Positions 57,137 to 64,000 of a stretch of 64,000 nt of DNA are shown one piece after another (position 1 is the stretch's first letter; each line of letters begins with the position of its first letter). Below the pieces are notes generated by a model that was not told the origin of the DNA, did not search any database, and saw nothing but the letters and a program-made list of their open reading frames with translations. Made by a program: the position numbers and the translations under genes. This DNA is from Gilliamella sp. Pra-s52 (GTDB taxonomy: Bacteria > Pseudomonadota > Gammaproteobacteria > Enterobacterales > Orbaceae): positions 62,001 to 126,000 of the forward strand of contig NZ_WTEY01000003.1 of the NCBI RefSeq assembly GCF_009795805.1, read 5' to 3'.

Positions 57137-59440
57137 ATGCTTAACTTTACTCATTTAAAAAAAACTAGTGCATTAGCTTTTAGTTTATCCTTTGCCATGC
57201 CAACAATTGCAGCAGAAAATAATGACAATGAAAAATACAATGACGTCATGACAGTTACTGCGCACGAAGCAACAAAAAAGCCCGGCAGCAAAACGGAAAT
57301 ATCAGAACAAGATATCAGACGCGATGGTGGCACTAATTTTGGCACACTCATGCGTTATCAACCACTCATTTCGGCACCGGGCAACATTTCTGGCTCAGGC
57401 AGTGGCAAAAGTAGTTGGGATCGTGGAGGGTTTACAGGTTATAACATCCGTGGATTAGACGCCAACCGAGTTTCTATTGACATTGATGGCATGCCTTTAC
57501 CCATCGCACAAGGACGCGTCAACTCAGTGGGTAGAGCTGGTTTTGGGACTTATGGTATTGGTCGCGATTATATAGATACCTACATGTACAACAACGTTGA
57601 TATCCAATCAGGTGCAACATCGGTTAGTAACGCCAATAATGCATTAGGTGGTTCGGTATCATTCCAAACAAAAACTGCTAGCTACTATCTATATCCAGGT
57701 AAAACAAGTTACTTTGGTTACCAAAACAATTATGACAGTACTGATAGAAGTTACCATCAAGGACTAACTATGGCTGGTGGTGATGACGACTTAAATGGTA
57801 TCTTAGTATTAAGCCGACGCGATGGTCAACAAGGCCGTAATCATGGCGACTCAATCAACAACTACCCAGAAAACTGGCACTCAAATTCACTATTAGCGGG
57901 TTTTGGTTGGCAAATAAATAGTGAACACCTTTTCAATACTACTATTGATTACAACACAAAAACAAAAAATGCTCATTACAACACATGGGATAAATACGGC
58001 AAAAAAATTGAATCTCTTGATCACCAAAAAAGCAAAAATAATCGCTTTAATCTAGCCTTCAAAGATCAATGGAAACCAACTAACATTAGCTGGATTGATA
58101 CCCTAACGACTCAAATCAACTACCAACAAACTCACGTTTACGATAACACAGACCTAAAACATATATCTAGAGGCAATTTCAACACACAAACACACTACAA
58201 CACAAAAACCTACAACTTCATCACCACCTTACTAAAAAGCTATGACAACCAAAAAATCAGCGCAGGCTTAAATGCAAAATGGGGCAAAGACGAATCACCA
58301 TTTTATACATCAGCAAAATCACAATATGGAAATTTCTTCCCTGATGGTGATTACACAAAACCACAAGCAGACAGCCGTAGTTATCAACTAGGTGGATTTA
58401 TTGAAGACCGTATTAGTTTTAATATCAACAGCAGCAACAACTTTTATTTAGTTCCGAGTGCAAGAGCAATATACCAAAACACAAAACCTCAACATCTTGA
58501 AAACATGAGCGTAACTAATATCAACGCAAACCAACTTGGCAAACAGTACAGCAGCAACAGTGACTTCAAAATCCTACCATCGCTGTCATTCATGTACGAC
58601 ATTACCCCCAACTTCACCACTTACTTACAATACAAACGTGGTGCACAAATGCCAAATCAAAACCAATTATATGGCTCATATTTAGCACATAGCCAAATGT
58701 ATGTACTTGTGGGGGATTCAAATCTAAAAACTGAAACCAGCGATAACTTTGAACTAGGCCTAAAAGGACAACCGACAGCGGGCATTACATTATCGACAGC
58801 GGCTTTTTATAATAAATACAAAAACTTTATTGCTTATTCTCGTTACAAAAAAAACTTTGTAGGAGTCGGTAACCGAATCGTCTACCAATCTGAAAACCGA
58901 GATAAAGCCTACATTTACGGTGCAGAACTAAGTAGCGAATTTAACATCGGAACGTGGTTTGAATCAGTCAATGGCTTAAGTGCAAGATTTGCCATCGGCT
59001 ACAACCAAGGCAAATCAAAATCAAGTTATTTGGGCGACAAATACATTGAAATGGACACCATAGCGCCATTAAAAAGCACTATTGGACTCGCATGGGATGA
59101 CCCTAACCAATACTACGGTTTTGCATTGACAACAACATTCCAAAAAGGCAAAAAAACTGACGGTACAACTCGTGAAACATATAACAACGATGGTAAACCA
59201 ATTAAAGACTCAACTGATGATTATTTTAGAATTGCAGGCCATGGAATTATTGATTTAACGGGTTATGTTAATATCACTAAAAACGTAAAATTAAGTGGTG
59301 GTATTTATAACCTTACCGATCAAAAATACTGGGATTACCTGAGCAATAATAAATTATACAAAACATCAAATTATAAATACCTAGAAATGTTTACCGCACC
59401 AGGTAGGACATTCCAATTAGGGATGGATATTGATTTTTAA
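57137..59440 (+). CDS. TonB-dependent heme/hemoglobin receptor
   Basis: The 767-residue outer-membrane receptor has a signal peptide, a TonB-box-like segment DVMTVTA and the plug domain (IRRDGGTNFGTLMRYQP, NIRGLDANRVSIDIDGMPLP). The 22-strand barrel ends in a C-terminal Phe (GMDIDF). The plug motif GR..SWDRGGFTGYNIRGLD is typical of heme/hemoglobin receptors. The ATG with GAAAGGAAT upstream was chosen over an in-frame ATG six codons earlier. HmuR, HutA or HasR subtype cannot be fixed here. Confidence 0.88.
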   Translation: MLNFTHLKKTSALAFSLSFAMPTIAAENNDNEKYNDVMTVTAHEATKKPGSKTEISEQDIRRDGGTNFGTLMRYQPLISAPGNISGSGSGKSSWDRGGFTGYNIRGLDANRVSIDIDGMPLPIAQGRVNSVGRAGFGTYGIGRDYIDTYMYNNVDIQSGATSVSNANNALGGSVSFQTKTASYYLYPGKTSYFGYQNNYDSTDRSYHQGLTMAGGDDDLNGILVLSRRDGQQGRNHGDSINNYPENWHSNSLLAGFGWQINSEHLFNTTIDYNTKTKNAHYNTWDKYGKKIESLDHQKSKNNRFNLAFKDQWKPTNISWIDTLTTQINYQQTHVYDNTDLKHISRGNFNTQTHYNTKTYNFITTLLKSYDNQKISAGLNAKWGKDESPFYTSAKSQYGNFFPDGDYTKPQADSRSYQLGGFIEDRISFNINSSNNFYLVPSARAIYQNTKPQHLENMSVTNINANQLGKQYSSNSDFKILPSLSFMYDITPNFTTYLQYKRGAQMPNQNQLYGSYLAHSQMYVLVGDSNLKTETSDNFELGLKGQPTAGITLSTAAFYNKYKNFIAYSRYKKNFVGVGNRIVYQSENRDKAYIYGAELSSEFNIGTWFESVNGLSARFAIGYNQGKSKSSYLGDKYIEMDTIAPLKSTIGLAWDDPNQYYGFALTTTFQKGKKTDGTTRETYNNDGKPIKDSTDDYFRIAGHGIIDLTGYVNITKNVKLSGGIYNLTDQKYWDYLSNNKLYKTSNYKYLEMFTAPGRTFQLGMDIDF

Positions 59441-59470
59441 TCGCAAATTAAAGACACGGTATTTTTTGAG

Positions 59471-59500
59471 ACTAACCCGCTTAAGCGGGTTATTTTTTAT
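59471..59500 (+). terminator. Receptor gene terminator
   Basis: Perfect 20-base palindromic hairpin TAACCCGCTTAAGCGGGTTA followed by a T-rich tract; self-complementary, so it can also act on the opposite strand. Confidence 0.82.
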
Positions 59501-59700
59501 AAAAAGAAGCTAGGGATTAACAGCTATAAAAAACATCAATAAAATCAATCCTCATCCAAAATTTTATCAGAACAATAAATAAGATCGACACTATAATTTC
59601 AGACATTTTAATTTTACCCTAAAAATCAGTCAGGAAAGGCATTGATTTTATTAAAGTTTTTATTTTAATGTTTTTTACAAAAAACTCACTCAAACCAAAT
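59501..59700. other. AT-rich intergenic stretch with repeat copy
   Basis: No gene is seen. It holds a copy of the dispersed repeat (59621-59665) and, about 90 bases before it, a shorter inverted match (CATCAATAAAATCAAT) that could pair with it. Confidence 0.5.
59621..59665 (+). repeat. Dispersed intergenic repeat, copy 3
   Basis: Sequence blocks TCAGGAAAGGC and ATTGATTTTATTAAAGTTTTT match copies near 8.86 and 25.2 kb. It lies next to the 3' end of the group II intron region. Confidence 0.65.
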
Positions 59701-60961
59701 CATTGATGCCATCCTACCCGTTTTGCTTTCCCGACGGTATGAATAACCGCCAACGTAACTACCCACGCTACATGTGGTAGTTATTCAGTAAATCAAATAC
59801 TCTACCACTTTGTAACACGGTTAATGATTGAGTTTTGAGCTTGGCGAATGTTCACAGGTGGACTATTTTTCCCGATAATCCACAACTGCTCAGCATTCGC
59901 TAGCTCATCCCTCGCCTAACATAATTTCATTGGAAATTACCCACCAAAGGATTAGCCTAACATCTTGCGACGAAAGACCAGTTAGAAGTCTGCACCCTTT
60001 CGAGTTAGGTCATGTTTCATACCCTATATTGACCATTACAGCCAATCATTCGCTTTCTCTAACCTCCCTTACCTGCACATTCATCAGCATCACTTACGCT
60101 TTGCCTGCCAACCTCAATCTTTGCACTCTATATATAATATCGATTGCTGAATTGTGGACGGCAAACGTACAGGCTTACCAAGTTCCATTATTATCACACG
60201 AGTAGTTAAGATGTAGACTGTTCGCCGATAGTCTTTTTGATGACGTATTCCCACGATAAACAGGAATATCCGACTATATTACCTTTTGGTCAAAGCCTAT
60301 CAGTAGTTTTGGCTTTTTCAGCATTACGACGTTTATTATCTATTCACTTACGTTCATCTTTCTACTCAGTCTAGCCCCTCATGACATACTACTTGCCATT
60401 ACTTAATGTTACCTCACAGTACGCATTAACCTTGCTATTCCTCAAGGGGGTACATTGTCAGGAAGCTCCGCACCAGACCGTTGCCAGTCTCGCACTATCC
60501 CTAGACTACTGTTAGCCATATAACAGGTTGAACTCTCATTCTTGTATAATGTTGCTACAATCCTGATTCAACAATGATAATAATAGCTTTTGCACTTATC
60601 ACTACACACACTTCATCAATTTCAGCTTAAACTATATGCTGATTGGAATTCTCTCCTCTCCTTCCACGATTACAATAATATCTATTGCATCCTGTTGGAA
60701 AGTACCAGAATTTATCAGATGTGTTTAAATTGAATTGTAAAAAGAGAGTTAGTTCTCTATAATAGTTGAGGTATCTCAACTAGATTATATTACCAACTGT
60801 ACCTTTGGAGGGTTATATACACAGTATCCTTTCGGACACTATATATAATGTCCTACTTAGATACTGTGTAGAGACACTTAGGGCTTTTGACCCTAAGTAT
60901 CCACCTAAAATATTGATAAAAATCAATAAGTTAGGTGTGGTAAGCACGACCCTTGTCGCAC
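59700..60961 (-). mobile_element. Group II intron (no protein gene found) inserted directly after the rpsI stop codon
   Basis: The first intron bases GTGCGAC follow the rpsI TAA without a gap and match the group II 5' consensus GTGYG. The next 350 bases fold into a chain of long perfect stems (for example TAGTTGAG/CTCAACTA, ACACAGTATC/GATACTGTGT), typical of domain I. EBS1 (TTATCGT, 60253-60259) and EBS2 (GCTGAA, 60317-60322) pair with the rpsI end (ACGATAA and TTCAGC). A domain III-like hairpin lies near 59840-59910. I could not find domain V, so the 3' boundary is a guess. No reverse-transcriptase frame is present; it must rely on a protein in trans, or be dead. Confidence 0.78.
60138..60160 (-). 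repeat. Near-copy of the rpsI 3' exon inside the intron
   Basis: On the minus strand CGTCCACAATTCAGCAATCG and the following ATA match the last 23 bases up to the rpsI stop with two mismatches. It includes the EBS2 target TTCAGC and a close version of the EBS1 target. Confidence 0.7.
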
Positions 60962-61357
<396 letters not shown>

Positions 61358-61365
61358 CTATCCCC

Positions 61366-61794
61366 TTAAATATCTAATACTTGCGGTTGTTGTGCCGCAT
61401 GATTGTGCTCATTACCAGCATAAACTTTTAGTTTACGGTACATTGCACGACCAAGAGGACCTTTCGGTAACATGCCTTTTACAGCAATTTCGATGACTTG
61501 TTCAGGATGACGTTCAATCATTTCTTTAAAAGTCGCTTCTTTAAGTCCACCAATGTAACCAGTATGACGATAATAAATTTTATCAGTGCGTTTTTTGCCT
61601 GTTACAGCAACTTTTTCTGCATTGATAACGATAATATAATCACCTGTATCAACATGTGGTGTATATTCTGCTTTGTGTTTACCACGCAAACGGCTTGCGA
61701 TTTCAGTAGCTAAACGACCTAACGTTTTACCTGCTGCATCAACAACATACCAGTCGCGTTTAACTGTTTCTGGTTTAGCTGAAAAAGTACTCAT
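61366..61794 (-). CDS. rplM: 50S ribosomal protein L13
   Basis: L13 is an early assembly protein of the large subunit. The 142-residue protein has the family start [18 protein letters not shown] and [27 protein letters not shown], and ends with [15 protein letters not shown]. First gene of the rplM-rpsI operon. A long structured 5' leader precedes it. Confidence 0.97.
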   Translation of the reverse strand: MSTFSAKPETVKRDWYVVDAAGKTLGRLATEIASRLRGKHKAEYTPHVDTGDYIIVINAEKVAVTGKKRTDKIYYRHTGYIGGLKEATFKEMIERHPEQVIEIAVKGMLPKGPLGRAMYRKLKVYAGNEHNHAAQQPQVLDI

Positions 61795-62071
61795 TCGTAA
61801 TTATCCAATTTTAAATTAATCTCACGTTAATAAATCATTTTGATTTATTTACACTTTTTGATTGTATCTATTAACCAACTCACCCCTTCGAGTGGTTATA
61901 TTAATATCGACAACCGCAAACAACGTTGGGAAAAACATTGTCGTAACGTGGGTTGCGATATTATACAGAAATAATATAAAAGCGCTAGAGTAAAAAAGAA
62001 AAAATCATAGCGAGAAGGGACGCTTGCTGATAAACTAAAAAATAATATTGAATGACAGAATATTTTAATAA
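61795..62071. promoter_or_regulatory. rplM leader and divergent yrbL promoter region
   Basis: In the rplM direction a stem AACCACTC/GAGTTGGTT (one bulge) with loop GAAGGGGT occurs about 80-100 bases before the start. It is a candidate autoregulatory site of the ribosomal protein operon. No gene is seen in the gap. Confidence 0.35.
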
Positions 62072-62692
62072 ATGAACAATACAATTCAACTTTCAGAAGA
62101 AGATTATATTAGCAGAGGATTGCATCGAAAATGTTATCATTATCCGAATGATCCAAGTAAGTGTATCAAAGTAAATTATAATGTTGGTGCCGACGAGGAA
62201 ACAAATCGAGAAATTTCCTATTATAAACATCTAATTAGACGAAACGTTTCATTTGATGCGCTAGCAAAATATTACGGTCCAGTTTCAACGAGTTATGGTA
62301 AAGGTCATGCTTTTGAACTTATTCGGGATTATAATGGTGAAATAGCTATACCGCTTGAAAGATACCTCGCTGATGAAAAATTAACTATGCAATATTATGA
62401 TGGTTTAGTGCTTGCTTTAAAAACGCTAAAATCAGCTTTATTAAAAGACCGCATTATTACAATGACAATAAAAAGCAAAAATATTTTATTTCAACACTTA
62501 AGTACTCAAAAAAGCCGATTAGTTATTATCGATAATATTGGTAACTCAACCTTAATTCCAATTGCCAATTACATTCCATTTTTTGCTAAAGCTAAAATTG
62601 AACGAACTTGGCAACGTTTTTTAATATCAATAATTAAAGAAAATAGCGACAACCAATTGATCACACGTTTAGTTGACGATCTGAATCAATAA
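62072..62692 (+). CDS. yrbL: PhoP regulatory network protein YrbL family
   Basis: The 206-residue kinase-like fold protein has the family start EEDYISRGLHRKCYHYPNDPSKCIKVN and further KYYGPVSTSYGKGHAFELIRDYNGE. YrbL in enteric bacteria belongs to the PhoPQ regulon and responds to low Mg2+. It is placed tail to tail with pmrB, overlapping it by 32 bases at the 3' ends. Confidence 0.87.
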   Translation: MNNTIQLSEEDYISRGLHRKCYHYPNDPSKCIKVNYNVGADEETNREISYYKHLIRRNVSFDALAKYYGPVSTSYGKGHAFELIRDYNGEIAIPLERYLADEKLTMQYYDGLVLALKTLKSALLKDRIITMTIKSKNILFQHLSTQKSRLVIIDNIGNSTLIPIANYIPFFAKAKIERTWQRFLISIIKENSDNQLITRLVDDLNQ

Positions 62693-63764
62693 TTCGAAAT
62701 TGTGCAATAACACCGTTCGCTTTATCAGGCCTATTTTTTAAGGTAAATAGGCCATGATGCAATTTGGCAATACGATTAACAATACTTAAGCCAAGCCCGA
62801 TACCATTATGCTTACGATCCATACGAAAGAAGGCTTGGGTCAATTGTTCGCTTTTAGATTCATCGATCCCTTTACCATCATCTTCGACCGTAATAACAAT
62901 GTCTTTTTTGTCTTGATAACAACTTACCATAATTTTGGTGTTATCTGGACTGTAACGATAACTATTTTCGACTAAATTACGCACTAATAGCCTTATCAAA
63001 GTCACATCACCATTAAAAACAAGATTTTTATTAACCATATACCATTCAAGGCGTTGCTGTTTTTTTGAGGTTAATTCTGTTAGCTCGTCGGATAACGGAA
63101 TCATAATATCATTATAAAAATTAATATGTTGATATTGTCCTATTGTAAATTTTTGACTAGCTCGTGCAAGCATTAATAGTTGTTCGACAGTATTAACTAA
63201 ACGATCTATACGACTAATTAATTCACAACAATCAATATTATGTTTATTTTCTAATAATTCTAAATGCAAACGGATACCCGCTAAAGGTGTTCGCATTTCG
63301 TGAGCCACATCAGCGGTAAAAAGACGTTCTTGAGATAATGTATTATTCAATCTAACAAAAAGGTTATTTAATACTGACGTAATCGATTTAATCTCACGCA
63401 TATCACTAATTGGTGCAATGGGGTTTAGGTTTTGTTCGGTACGCTGATTAAGATCTTTTTCTAAAATTTCGAGAGGTTTTGTTATTCGTTTGATGGCTTG
63501 GTATGCTAAAAAGAGTGTTACTAACATCATTGAAAACGCAGAGCAAAATAAAACAAAAATGGCTTCTAGCTCTTCTTGTTCAACAACTTCATCAATTTTA
63601 TTTTGACTTAGAGTTAAATTAACCAATGCATCAATTTGTTCTTTACTTTCATGCCATAGCCAAAAAACAGTAATAATCTGACAAACCAACATAATAAAAC
63701 CTAAAGTAAAAAAGAGGTTCCAACGAATGCTATGACGTATATTATTGAGTGATTTTGAAATCAT
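62661..63764 (-). CDS. pmrB: Sensor histidine kinase PmrB (BasS)
   Basis: The 367-residue kinase has two membrane helices (about 17-37 and 66-90), with FWLWHESKEQID between them as in E. coli BasS. A HAMP region (ITKPLEILEKDL), the phosphorylated His155 in TADVAHEMRTPLAG, and ATP-binding boxes (NLVENSYRYSP, DDGKGID, GIGLGLSIVNRI) follow. PmrB senses Fe3+, acidity or polycations and controls lipid A modification. It lies 44 bases behind pmrA. Confidence 0.9.
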   Translation of the reverse strand: MISKSLNNIRHSIRWNLFFTLGFIMLVCQIITVFWLWHESKEQIDALVNLTLSQNKIDEVVEQEELEAIFVLFCSAFSMMLVTLFLAYQAIKRITKPLEILEKDLNQRTEQNLNPIAPISDMREIKSITSVLNNLFVRLNNTLSQERLFTADVAHEMRTPLAGIRLHLELLENKHNIDCCELISRIDRLVNTVEQLLMLARASQKFTIGQYQHINFYNDIMIPLSDELTELTSKKQQRLEWYMVNKNLVFNGDVTLIRLLVRNLVENSYRYSPDNTKIMVSCYQDKKDIVITVEDDGKGIDESKSEQLTQAFFRMDRKHNGIGLGLSIVNRIAKLHHGLFTLKNRPDKANGVIAQFRIIDSDRQLNV

Positions 63765-63808
63765 AATCTAATTGTCTAATTTAAACTAATTTTAAATTAA
63801 TCGGCTTA

Positions 63809-64000
63809 TCAACATCCATCATTAAGTTGATAACCATATCCTCGTACTGTACGAATAAAATTTTTACCTAATTTATTACGTAATCCATGAATATAAACTT
63901 CTAAAACATTCGAACTTGGATCACTTTGCCAATCATAAAGATCATTTTGTAATAAATCTCGGTGTACCTTTTCGCCAGCTTTTAGCATTAATCGAGACAA
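63809..64000 (-). CDS. pmrA: Response regulator PmrA (BasR), C-terminal part
   Basis: The 63 residues at the window edge are the winged-helix DNA-binding end of an OmpR-family regulator: [23 protein letters not shown], then [26 protein letters not shown]. The order and wording closely match E. coli BasR. The receiver domain lies outside the window. Confidence 0.9.
   Translation of the reverse strand: MSRLMLKAGEKVHRDLLQNDLYDWQSDPSSNVLEVYIHGLRNKLGKNFIRTVRGYGYQLNDGC

Noticed and set aside
59930-60205. 91-codon frame on the plus strand
   Set aside because: It runs antisense through the structured group II intron and lacks protein-like motifs.
60138-60961. Small integrative element with att repeats at rpsI as the only explanation of the direct repeat
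   Set aside because: No integrase or cargo gene lies between the repeats, and the GTGCG start plus exact EBS/IBS pairing favour a group II intron; kept as a secondary option in the findings.

Overview
The window is an AT-rich chromosomal segment of a gammaproteobacterium. Gene content and neighbourhoods are Enterobacteriaceae/Pasteurellaceae-like (lptM-lysA-dapF-DUF484-xerC-yigB-uvrD, holD-rimI, yihI-hemN, rplM-rpsI, pmrAB beside yrbL). The strong AT bias, the mix of enteric and Pasteurellaceae traits and the stacked Rhs toxin tips suggest Orbaceae, for example a Gilliamella-like insect-gut symbiont. The taxon is an inference; no 16S gene is present.

Layout. 0-4 kb: end of a membrane protein, an EmrE-like exporter, a decayed IS3-family element, IS481-type transposase relics facing each other around bamE, and a dead integrase beside tRNA-Arg(CCU). 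4-29 kb: mostly housekeeping genes: mlaA, a radical-SAM/DUF4130 pair, fabB, a queuosine operon (queF-queC-yhhQ) led by a preQ1-I riboswitch, coaA, yihI-hemN with a small membrane ORF between them, rsmC, holD-rimI, thiN, cyaY, and the lptM-to-uvrD block. 27.8-37.4 kb: accessory island with a decayed IS3 element, an array of displaced Rhs C-terminal toxin tips each followed by a different immunity-like gene, a truncated IS, and an internally deleted copy of the first IS. 37.4-59.5 kb: an orphan hypothetical gene, tRNA-Leu and tRNA-Gly, erpA, hemL, bcp, perM, a HerA-like ATPase, mgtA with a long leader, topB, zntB, and a heme uptake/anaerobic heme degradation locus (hmuV, hmuU, chuY-like, hutX, hutW, then divergently hmuT and a TonB receptor) with two Fur-box-like sites. 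59.7-64 kb: a group II intron without a protein gene, placed exactly behind the rpsI stop codon, then rpsI, rplM, yrbL, pmrB and the 3' end of pmrA.

How the genes work together. preQ1 supply (QueC, QueF) and salvage (YhhQ) appear to share one riboswitch-controlled transcript. The heme locus covers outer-membrane uptake, periplasmic binding, ABC import, cytosolic carriage and oxygen-independent ring opening; its divergent promoters carry the iron-control sites. The Rhs array looks like an archive of past effector tips and immunity genes of a contact-dependent or type VI toxin. Most tips lack a full Rhs cage and several contain stop codons.

The items most worth a second look are the group II intron at rpsI (exon-binding sites pair with the rpsI 3' end, and the intron carries an internal near-copy of that exon), the preQ1 riboswitch with a short-form QueF, the TreTu-like toxin fragment with its TriTu-like partner, the dispersed repeat of about 43 bp, and the integration scar at tRNA-Arg.
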